Both the position numbers and the translations under genes were made by a program. Source: Planctomycetaceae bacterium (GTDB lineage: Bacteria > Planctomycetota > Planctomycetia > Pirellulales > Thermoguttaceae). Taken from it: a DNA stretch of 11,562 nt. Of the stretch, positions 1-6,346 are shown in pieces. The notes beneath the pieces were generated by a model that saw nothing but the letters and a program-made list of their open reading frames with translations, searched no databases and had not been told where the DNA came from. The stretch lies in NCBI GenBank assembly GCA_031274045.1, contig JAISQS010000464.1, positions 1-11,562 on the forward strand, written 5' to 3'. Positions within the stretch are counted from its first letter, which is position 1. Each line of letters opens with the position of its first letter.

Positions 1-150
1 CAGCATCCCGACACAATTGTCCGTTATCAACGGAGCAAAAGTATCTTGAGCGTAGAGCCGACTGATTTTGTCTGTATCAAAACAGAACAACACCGCCGAT
101 GTAATCACAACAAAAAACATCGGCACAATCCTAGTTAAAAACAATCTCAT
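1..150 (-). CDS. Secreted protein of unknown function, N-terminal part only
   Basis: The first 50 codons of a minus-strand gene are present; the rest lies beyond the left edge. Translation begins MRLFLTRIVPMFFVVITSAV. It shows a basic N-terminus (R2, R7), a hydrophobic core at about residues 8-24, and a plausible signal-peptidase region near A34-Q35. The mature part would start QDTFAPLITDNCVGML. The ATG at 148-150 is supported by a Shine-Dalgarno (AAGGAGA on the minus strand, about 5 nt upstream). Many planctomycete secreted proteins carry a similar start to the mature chain, with a phrase of the type 'APLI(D/T)...VA(V/M)'. I note this resemblance from memory and do not assign a function. Its promoter would lie in the repeat-rich gap to its right. 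Confidence 0.72.
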   Translation of the reverse strand, partial: MRLFLTRIVPMFFVVITSAVLFCFDTDKISRLYAQDTFAPLITDNCVGML

Positions 151-346
151 TCTTTCTCCTTTTCAATTAAAGGGTGAAACTAGATTCGTACAAGAAACCG
201 TTCCCTGCACTCAACCAACAGTAAATCAAACCACCAATGCAAACAAGCTAATTTTTTACATGACGATTCCAAAATCATCCAATTGCAGTGCAATGATAAC
301 CGACCGGAACGCATACGTCACGGCATTGTTATACCACACAAATTTT

Positions 347-723
347 CTGATTATTTCAGATTTTGTGGGGATTCCCTTCGTATCATTTATCAATACGCTA
401 CATCAACGCCCTGAAAGGGCAAAATATCATAGCGTAGGGCAACGCCCTACGATAATTGATTGCAATAACCTTCGCCCCAACGGGGCAACAATATCAGACC
501 AAACGGAAGTTTTTAGTTTTCAGTTTTCATATAATCCTTACAGAAAACTCACTACTAAAAACTTCCATTATTGTTGGTATTATTGGGGCGTTGCCCCGAG
601 TGGTGTTTATGAATCCCTTTCGTAGGGCGTTGCCCTACGCTATAAGCTTGTTGCCCTTTCAGGGCGTTGATACAGTGAATAAAAGATACAATGTAACACC
701 CCCACAAAATCCGAAATAATCAG
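347..723. repeat. Nested inverted repeat (palindromic intergenic element)
   Basis: Two arms of about 140 bp face each other. From the outside inwards both carry the same modules. The outer 20-mer CTGATTATTTCAGATTTTGT (347-366) pairs with ACAAAATCCGAAATAATCAG (704-723), one mismatch. Palindrome GCCCTGAAAGGGC (408-420) matches GCCCTTTCAGGGC (653-665). GTAGGGCAACGCCCTAC (434-450) matches its complement at 622-638. GCCCCAACGGGGC (474-486) matches a GGGGCGTTGCCCC variant at 585-597. Near the centre GGAAGTTTTTAG (505-516) pairs exactly with CTAAAAACTTCC (555-566). Each GC-rich module is itself a small palindrome. AATTTT lies just outside the left edge (341-346) and one base beyond the right edge (725-730), which could be a target duplication or chance in AT-rich DNA. 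No transposase is present. Confidence 0.8.
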
Positions 724-739
724 TAATTTTCTTTCTGAA

Positions 740-786
740 GGTTAAAGGTTGAAAGTTAAAGACCAAAAAGTTAAGTCAAAAGTCAG
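740..786. repeat. Short direct repeats (GTTAAAG / GTCAAAAGTC type)
   Basis: Near-tandem copies of a 7-9 nt unit occur here: GGTTAAAGG, GTTGAAAG, GTTAAAGACC, AAGTTAAGTC, AAAAGTCAG. There is no coding potential. It is a simple-sequence filler of the same kind as the other short-unit repeats in this window's gaps. Confidence 0.5.
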
Positions 787-1029
787 ATATGCCAAAGTTC
801 GCGAAGTCTAAAAGATGTGTGAGAGATTGTCAATACACTCCTGCCGCGTCCACAAAAGGTTATGTTCTACAGAAAAATTATCATCGTAAAATTGATAACA
901 AAACAACGACCATAAAATCAATACATAACCGATCACAAATCTCCTCCCATTTGAATGACATCCCCACATAAACGAATTTTCCGTAGGAATGTAACAATTG
1001 GGCAAGCCGTGTTGGAGTAATTATGAGTG

Positions 1030-1095
1030 CGGAATTCGGAATTAAAAATACTGCTCCTAATTCCGAATTCCGAATTCCGCATTCCGAATTACGCA
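1030..1095. repeat. Stem-loop of GGAATTC-like units, with trailing partial copies
   Basis: CGGAATTCGGAATTA (1030-1044) pairs perfectly with TAATTCCGAATTCCG (1058-1072) around a 13-nt loop, giving a 15-bp stem. The right arm runs on into further imperfect copies of the same unit up to about 1095. In the same gap but far from any coding start, it is unlikely to be a simple terminator because no T-run follows in either direction. Confidence 0.75.
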
Positions 1096-1100
1096 CAGAG

Positions 1101-1226
1101 GCGGGCGGGACGCCCGCGTTCCAGTCCGCGCCGCTTCGCGGCAATTGTCGGCTGTCGGCTACGCCGACGGGAACGGTTTGGAATATCAATGCGTTTCACG
1201 CTCCCACTGTCGGCGAGTACGCCGAC
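1101..1226. repeat. Row of four short GC-rich hairpins
   Basis: Four perfect small palindromes lie in a row: GCGGGCG-GGA-CGCCCGC (1101-1117), GCCGC-TTC-GCGGC (1130-1142), GTCGGC-TAC-GCCGAC (1154-1168) and GTCGGCG-AGTA-CGCCGAC (1209-1226). Each has a 5-7 bp stem and a 3-4 nt loop. The tract is much more GC-rich than its surroundings. It resembles repetitive extragenic palindromes in shape; I cannot assign it to a named family. Confidence 0.65.
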
Positions 1227-1290
1227 GCAACCACCTGGCAGTCGGTTGCCCACCTTACGATCACCAACGCAAAAAAGACTTGTGTGGTAC

Positions 1291-1414
1291 AACAAGGGCG
1301 TTGTCCTACGCTATGATGTTTTGTCTTTTCAGGGCATTGATTGACGCAGCGCATTGATAAATGGCACGAAGGGAAGCACTCACGGGAAGCACCCACAAAA
1401 TCCGAAATAATCAG
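1291..1414. repeat. Degenerate third copy of the inverted-repeat arm
   Basis: This copy has the same order and orientation as the right arm of the 347-723 element. It has a decayed GTAGGGC...CCTACG module (AAGGGCGTTGTCCTACG, around 1294-1310), a decayed TGTCTTTTCAGGGC module (1322-1335), and an intact ACAAAATCCGAAATAATCAG at 1395-1414, identical to 704-723. The internal palindromes have lost symmetry through substitutions, while the terminal 20-mer is unchanged. Confidence 0.7.
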
Positions 1415-1420
1415 ACAAAC

Positions 1421-1444
1421 TAATCTGTAAAATCTGTTGACAAA
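1421..1444. repeat. 24-bp repeat, copy 1 (matches 7897-7920)
   Basis: This motif contains AAAATCTGTTGACAAA and is identical to 7897-7920 except at one base (T versus C at the eighth position). It sits 10 bp beyond the stop codon of the methyltransferase gene and directly after the third inverted-repeat arm. It includes TTGACA, but no matching -10 box or gene lies downstream on that strand, so I do not call it a promoter. Confidence 0.6.
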
Positions 1445-1454
1445 TGAAAGAGTC

Positions 1455-2780
1455 TTATTTTATTGTTACGCCGTCAATATCTAGGATTCCTGTAGATGCC
1501 GGTAGTCCGATTAGTATTATTGCTTCTTTCGTTTTTGGCGGGACGTTTACTGTTTGGGATAAGGTACGCCACCCGAAATTTCCTCTTACATTGCAAATCG
1601 GTATTTCCGCGATTTGATCACGCATCTCATCAAAAAACATCACAATACATGTCGCAGCTTGCGATCTGCCGTTGGTTGGCAAGACATTTATTCCCCGCGC
1701 GAAAAAACTAATCGTCAACGTTTTCACTTCTTTGCCATCTATCGGGAATCCTTGCAATAGTTGAGAAAATTCTGGCGTTGTCGGCGGAGAATTTTGTGTG
1801 TCGTTTTTTGCCAATTTGCTCGTGAATCTTGCGTATAATTTTCCCGACGGCGGCTTTATCGGCGGCGCGGCTCCGCTTGCCATTTCGTTTGAGATTATTT
1901 GTACATTGCGGGCGTAGTGCCAACCTATTGGTGATCCGTCCTTGCGCACTTCTTCAAAATCACCGCCTACTATTTTCGGATTTTTTGGGTCAGGCTTCAC
2001 TTGACGTTTATCCTCAGCTTCACCAGTCATCGGAACAAAAAGTGCCGGCGTGAGAATTTCTTTGACCAACTTTCCTTTGTTCTTTGTGCAAATATAAAAC
2101 GACTGCTGATACCTTTCACCAAGCGGAATAATAATCCGCCCGCCTTCACGCAACTGATCTATCAACGGCTGCGGAATCGATTCAGGAGAACACGTCACAA
2201 TAATACTGTCAAACGGAGCCGCCTCAGCCCAACCTTGATAACCATCACCTATCTTAACTTTAACATTGTCAAATCCGAGTTCCCGCAACAATTTACTCGC
2301 CTTATTGCCCAACGATTCAACAATCTCAATAGTGTAAACCTCATCAACCAACAGGCTCAAAACAGCCGCTTGATAACCGCTTCCCGTGCCGATTTCAAGC
2401 ACTTTGTCCGTCGGTTTGGGCGACAAATTTGAAGTCATATAACAAACGATATACGGAGGCGAAATCGTTTGAGCCTCGCCAATCGCAATCGCACGATCAC
2501 GATACGCATCACGCCTAAACGCGGGCAAAACAAACCGATGACGCGGTACACGCTTCATCACATCCAAAACAGAAGCATTGTCCAGCCCCTTCTGCGGCAA
2601 AAGCTCATACTCAACCATCCACTTCGCACGATCAAGATACGGAAACCGCTTCAACCGCAGCTCCCGACGCTTCAACACCTCCGCCTCAGACGATGCCTCC
2701 GCCTCCACAAAAATCACAAACACGCCAACCGCAAAAAAAGCAATCAGCAAAATCAAAATCAATTTAATCGATCTTCTCAT
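1455..2780 (-). CDS. pcm: Exported long-form protein-L-isoaspartate O-methyltransferase
   Basis: This 441-residue protein would transfer a methyl group from S-adenosylmethionine to L-isoaspartyl residues of damaged proteins, starting their repair. Residues 7-26 form a hydrophobic signal or anchor. The methyltransferase domain spans about 65-235, with family motifs MKRVPRHRFV (75-84), GEAQTISPPYIV (101-112), the SAM-binding VLEIGTGSGYQAAVL (127-141), KIGDGYQGWAEAAPFD (176-191) and GGRIIIPLG (213-221). From about 268 a second beta-rich domain follows (GGDFEEVRKDGSPIGWHYA at 272-290; ending TGILDIDGVTIK), resembling a carbohydrate-binding jelly-roll. Usual Pcm proteins are about 210 residues and cytoplasmic, so both the export signal and the tail are atypical. 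No clear Shine-Dalgarno precedes the ATG, but the signal peptide supports this start. Codons are almost all G/T-ending at the 5' end and A/C-ending at the 3' end. The domain assignment is firm; the export is inferred. Confidence 0.9.
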   Translation of the reverse strand: MRRSIKLILILLIAFFAVGVFVIFVEAEASSEAEVLKRRELRLKRFPYLDRAKWMVEYELLPQKGLDNASVLDVMKRVPRHRFVLPAFRRDAYRDRAIAIGEAQTISPPYIVCYMTSNLSPKPTDKVLEIGTGSGYQAAVLSLLVDEVYTIEIVESLGNKASKLLRELGFDNVKVKIGDGYQGWAEAAPFDSIIVTCSPESIPQPLIDQLREGGRIIIPLGERYQQSFYICTKNKGKLVKEILTPALFVPMTGEAEDKRQVKPDPKNPKIVGGDFEEVRKDGSPIGWHYARNVQIISNEMASGAAPPIKPPSGKLYARFTSKLAKNDTQNSPPTTPEFSQLLQGFPIDGKEVKTLTISFFARGINVLPTNGRSQAATCIVMFFDEMRDQIAEIPICNVRGNFGWRTLSQTVNVPPKTKEAIILIGLPASTGILDIDGVTIK

Positions 2781-2816
2781 ATTTGTTTTATTGGTTATTT
2801 GTGTACATTGCGAATA

Positions 2817-2875
2817 GATTTTAGATTTTAAGATGGAATCCTAAAATCTAAAATCCGCAATCTAAAATCTGCAAT
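2817..2875. repeat. Stem-loop of TTTTAGA-like units between two genes
   Basis: GATTTTAGATTTTA (2817-2830) pairs perfectly with TAAAATCTAAAATC (2842-2855) around an 11-nt loop. The right arm continues into imperfect copies (CGCAATCTAAAATCTGCAATC region, to 2875). It lies in the 132-bp spacer between the 679-residue gene and the methyltransferase gene, so if these are co-transcribed it would form in their messenger RNA. Confidence 0.72.
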
Positions 2876-2912
2876 CAAATGATCCGTCAACACAAAAGAA
2901 TTTTTGCAAATG

Positions 2913-4952
2913 TTATTTCAAAGGTTCGATTATTATTGGGTTGATTGTTATTGGGCTTTCGTCATTTTCAATCCAATCTAGTCCAATTGTTAACCAACCG
3001 TCTTTTGATTTTGCAAATGTCGGTTTCAGCTCGCCGCCTTTTTTCCAGCCCTTCCATTGCAACCCGAACGGCTTCAACTCAACACGATTCGGCACTGATT
3101 CAAGTCGGCGAAGAACGATTGTTCTGATTGCTTGTTCGCGTGCGGAGGTGTTGTCTTTGCCTCGCGGCATTGCGTCGGGTTTGCCGACTAACTCAAGAAC
3201 TACGTTTGGGCTGTTATCGTTTGAGAGTTCGGTTTCTTTTTTATTTTCGTTGTTTTGTGTCTCGGTTTTGACCTTATATACTAACGTTATATCTAATCCC
3301 GGATATCTTGTCTCTTTTTGCAAAAAGGAATTTACCCGAACAACAACCCGAATTAAATCCTCGTCGAATGTAATTGCAATCGGCACTTTGTTTGCAAAAG
3401 TTACCGCGATTGGGTCTTGTCCTTCTTTGCGTTCTAAAATTTGCTTTAACGAATCAAGGTTGCCCAATTGATCTGTCAAGTCTGATTTTGACTCATCAAA
3501 ATTTTTACCTGCAAAAGCAAATGCCGCGATGTTGTTTGGGAAAGATTGGTGTAATTGTACGAAGATGTCGTATTTATTTTCGATTGCCGGAGCGGGTTTT
3601 GTGCTTCCTGATTGGAACACGGTGCCGACCAACGCTTTGCCGTTGATGTGACCTTGTGCTGTTTTGTGATCGCTGTCTTTAACTTTGACCGCAGAACTCG
3701 ACAACTCAAAATCGTACGGCAACAATCCAATCTTCCTCAACGGTTTACGAAAGCCTTCTTGATATTGAAAATTTGCGTCGAATATTTCTTGGTCAACAGT
3801 AGAATCGATCTGCTCATTCAATCTCGCCGCCGCTCTCAATTTCGCTTCATCTAAAGAATCCTCTCGTTGACTTTCAACTTGCTGTTTTGCGATGCATGTT
3901 ACAATTCTGCCTGCGTTCACGCGGACGTTGTGAATGTCTGCTTTTAGGTCGGCGTTTGATGTTGCCGGTTGTGCGGAGATTTTATTTGATGCGAGCAAAA
4001 TTCTTTTTCTGCCTGTAAGTGTGCCGGTTGTCCGCGTCTCCAAAGTAACAGGTGAGTGATAACCGGTGGTCTCCGTTTCCATCTCCGCATCAACAACGAT
4101 GTCTATCGCCGCGCCTTTTGATTGCGGAACAATAAACGATGAGCTTGTGCCGACCATCGTGCCGGAGCCGATTATTTTGGTTCCTTGTATCGTCTCGTCA
4201 ACATCAAGTTCACGCGCAATATCACGCTTGAATCCTATCGCCATGAATTTATCGCTTATGGCAAATTTGAAATTCGGGATAGAAATTTTCTTGCGTATTT
4301 CATTTACAATTGTTGTCCCGCGTGAATCAAAAAGACCAATATCATTGAACCAAACTAAAAGCTCATTCAACACCACGCCTGACTCCGGTGTTGATGTTTT
4401 TATGTGTTCGTTCATCACGTTGATCAGGTGGTCGCATACTTTGGCGAGTTCATCGTTGTATTTTTTGTCCGAGTTGACGAGAGAGTGTATCGTCACATAT
4501 CGTCTCAACTCGTTCCGCACGCCGTTGAATACTTCCCATCTGATACCTGTTTTGTCTTGGTTGAATGCGTTCCAGATATCTTGGATGGCGTTTATATCCG
4601 GCAGTTCTGATTTTGACAGAGTCGATTTGAGTTCGTCAATTTTCAAAGTTGTCCGCCAAAATTCCGCCGACTGCTGTATCGGATCTTTGTCCAAAACATC
4701 AATCAACGAATCGCATTCGGCAAGTAAACGCGACTTGCTGCGGGTAAGACTTGCGGTAGTCGGCGAAACAGGATTCGCCTTCATTCCGGCAACAATCTTA
4801 GCAACATCAACCTGATCCGATTGCTGCTGAACGCTCGAATGCCGACGAAATAACTTCGCAGCAAAAACTGCATCTTGCAGAACAAAATGTCCCGCAACGC
4901 AAATCGAACAGAGAAAAAAAAGTACCGATACTAAACAATTTGTTTTTTTCAT
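2913..4952 (-). CDS. Large secreted protein of unknown function
   Basis: I do not recognise a named domain in this 679-residue protein. It starts MKKTNCLVSVLFFLCSICVA, a clear signal peptide with possible cleavage after VFA (about 29-31), so it is probably exported. Residues 45-220 look mostly helical. From about 228 (FKFAISDKFMAIGFKRDIAR) the pattern becomes beta-rich, with G/T/S-rich alternating strands at 255-320 and again at 430-600. Residues 367-400 (LDEAKLRAAARLNEQIDSTVDQEI) form a charged helix. The C-terminus (620-679) has VLRRLESVPNRVELKPFGLQW and ends in hydrophobic strands. I recall similar long secreted hypotheticals from planctomycetes but cannot name a function. The start is fixed by the signal peptide; no strong ribosome site is visible. 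It is 132 bp upstream of the methyltransferase gene on the same strand and may be co-transcribed. Synonymous codon choice alternates in blocks along the gene. Confidence 0.8.
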   Translation of the reverse strand: MKKTNCLVSVLFFLCSICVAGHFVLQDAVFAAKLFRRHSSVQQQSDQVDVAKIVAGMKANPVSPTTASLTRSKSRLLAECDSLIDVLDKDPIQQSAEFWRTTLKIDELKSTLSKSELPDINAIQDIWNAFNQDKTGIRWEVFNGVRNELRRYVTIHSLVNSDKKYNDELAKVCDHLINVMNEHIKTSTPESGVVLNELLVWFNDIGLFDSRGTTIVNEIRKKISIPNFKFAISDKFMAIGFKRDIARELDVDETIQGTKIIGSGTMVGTSSSFIVPQSKGAAIDIVVDAEMETETTGYHSPVTLETRTTGTLTGRKRILLASNKISAQPATSNADLKADIHNVRVNAGRIVTCIAKQQVESQREDSLDEAKLRAAARLNEQIDSTVDQEIFDANFQYQEGFRKPLRKIGLLPYDFELSSSAVKVKDSDHKTAQGHINGKALVGTVFQSGSTKPAPAIENKYDIFVQLHQSFPNNIAAFAFAGKNFDESKSDLTDQLGNLDSLKQILERKEGQDPIAVTFANKVPIAITFDEDLIRVVVRVNSFLQKETRYPGLDITLVYKVKTETQNNENKKETELSNDNSPNVVLELVGKPDAMPRGKDNTSAREQAIRTIVLRRLESVPNRVELKPFGLQWKGWKKGGELKPTFAKSKDGWLTIGLDWIENDESPITINPIIIEPLK

Positions 4953-6346
4953 CGTATTTTTAATTTGTTAGGTGTGTTTATACACAATGCACCGTGAACT
5001 TCGCCAGCCCCAATGCGTAAATGCAACAATTCAATTTGAACATTGCCGCAGATAAGCCCGCAAGCGTAACAAAATTCAGGTACAAGCAATTCAAAATTCG
5101 CGATCCGAGTTCGCTGCGCAAATTTTAGAAAACGCTATTGTGTGATGGTTGTTAAAAAAAATTCATGTACAAGGCGATCACTTCGCCTAAAAAAATTACA
5201 TAAATTTTTATATTGACAAAAGCATCTGACATCCGTGTGAATGTTAGATAGTTGGTGAACCGTGAACCGGAGGCTTGACATATATCAATCAAACAGTCAA
5301 TACACTCCGGCACAAACTAGTATATATGTATGCACCGCATTTTGCGCAACACATAATAATTGCCGCGTCATTGTACGCAGCATTCAATAATGCGTTGCAC
5401 AAATGCGGACAAACGTAAGCGGAATCTCAACAGCAAGAAGATCAAAGTCAGGACGGAAAAAAACGACAGCCGAAACACGAAGGGGGGCTACTTTACAAAT
5501 TTTCTTTATGCCGTAGATTATCGCCTGCTAAATTTTGTGTAATCGTTAAAGTTTCACATTTGTAGTGCCAAAAGTTGTGGTCTGATTAGTTTTGGGCTGG
5601 CTTCTTTTGCAATTTGGAGGAAGGATTAAGGGATTATTTATGGAAGGTTTTTCAAGCATTTCTGCAAATAACAGTTTAAAATCCGGATCGTCAAGTCGGC
5701 ATCAAGCTGGCGAGACAGCGGTTGTTGTGAGTATGAAGTTTGATGTCAAATCAGCTTCGGTATTGCTCTTCGATTTCGGTCGAAACAATCGCGGATTTTA
5801 CTACCAAAATCCCGCTTTATCATCAATGAATTTCATCATGATTTTAGTATACGATCATCAAAACTCAACTTGTCTGTTGGCGTTTTGGTTGTTTACATTG
5901 TGGACAATTAGGATGGTTGTATCTGTTTTCTCAAACGAGCTGTTACTTGACCGTGTCAATGCAGCTTAACCCAATTCGTACAATTTCGCAGTATCAAATT
6001 ATGCGGTCTCTCAAATTGATCATTTGTTTTGCGCGAGGTGTTGCACAATGCGAGTGCGGGCTTGCGGCAAATTCGGACTGCTTACTTGGCGGCGGATTAA
6101 CCGGCTTATGTTGTCAGGTTAAATTCGTAGCGAGTGTGAAGCCTGCAATTAAACCGGCTTAACACAGCAAATTTGCCAACGATATTGTGCTGCGATTTAT
6201 CGTACGATTAACAGAGTTTTTAAACTGCTTGTACTAAAAATTTCGCATACATTAGCGGGCTGACCAATGGAAACGCCTGCGTTATGTATTGAGATTATCG
6301 AGATTTATAGTGCGTCGCATATACAAAACGTAAAGGAGGTAAAAAG
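4953..6346. other. 1394-bp gap between divergent genes, no convincing gene
   Basis: This gap must hold the promoters for the minus-strand 679-residue gene and the plus-strand thioredoxin/CAP gene. I could not choose a confident promoter; TTGACA occurs at 5213-5218 and 5275-5280 but without a well-spaced -10 box. Visible structures are a hairpin AGGCGA...TCGCCT at 5172-5188 followed by seven A, and an imperfect inverted repeat between 5335-5362 (CCGCATTTTGCGCAAC) and 5380-5408 (GTTGCACAAATGCGG at its end). ATTAACCGGCTTA (6094-6106 area) and ATTAAACCGGCTTAA (about 6148-6162) form a near direct repeat. Open frames at 5360-5542 and 5640-5969 lack family resemblance. No tRNA or known small RNA is recognised. 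Confidence 0.6.
6332..6340 (+). promoter_or_regulatory. Strong Shine-Dalgarno for the thioredoxin/CAP gene
   Basis: AAAGGAGGT lies 6 nt before the ATG at 6347, an almost full complement to the 16S rRNA tail. The other start codons in the window have weaker sites or none, so this one fixes the start and suggests efficient translation. Confidence 0.85.

Larger units (their letters stand above)
151..1454. other. Gene-free, repeat-rich gap
   Basis: No reading frame here looks like a real protein. In order, the stretch contains AT-rich sequence upstream of the leftmost gene, a nested inverted repeat (347-723), and short direct repeats of the GTTAAAG/GTTGAAAG type (about 740-786). An unremarkable stretch follows (787-1020), then a stem-loop of GGAATTC-like units (1030-1095), four GC-rich hairpins (1101-1226), a degenerate copy of the inverted-repeat arm (1291-1414), and a short motif that recurs near 7900 (1421-1444). 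I see no tRNA, rRNA or CRISPR array. Confidence 0.75.

Noticed and set aside
68..625. 185-residue open frame on the plus strand
   Set aside because: It is antisense to the leftmost signal-peptide gene and then runs through the inverted-repeat element; the RPERAKYHSVGQRPT stretch is just the palindromic modules translated.
1023..1396. Several overlapping open frames on both strands
   Set aside because: They are translations of the GGAATTC-type repeats, GC hairpins and the decayed inverted-repeat arm; phrases such as NSEFRIPNS and GGTPAFQS come from repeat DNA.
347..1414. CRISPR-like array
   Set aside because: The repeats are in opposite orientations and irregularly spaced, with no unique spacers of constant length and no cas genes.
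5172..5195. Hairpin AGGCGA...TCGCCT with an adjacent A-run, as a terminator
   Set aside because: The run is A on the plus strand after the stem, so on the minus strand the T-run precedes the stem. Neither direction gives stem then T-run.
829..5306. Shared GTCAATACACTCC at 829-841 and near 5296
   Set aside because: A 13-base match is expected about once by chance in a window of this size, and the flanks do not match.
5360..5542. 60-residue basic open frame
   Set aside because: It has no ribosome site, no recognisable family and covers an imperfect inverted repeat.
5592..5969. Open frame of 125 residues (109 from the ATG at 5640)
   Set aside because: Purine-rich sequence lies upstream, but composition is not protein-like, no family is recognised, and it has neither the codon tracts nor the signal features of neighbours. 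It is possible but unsupported.
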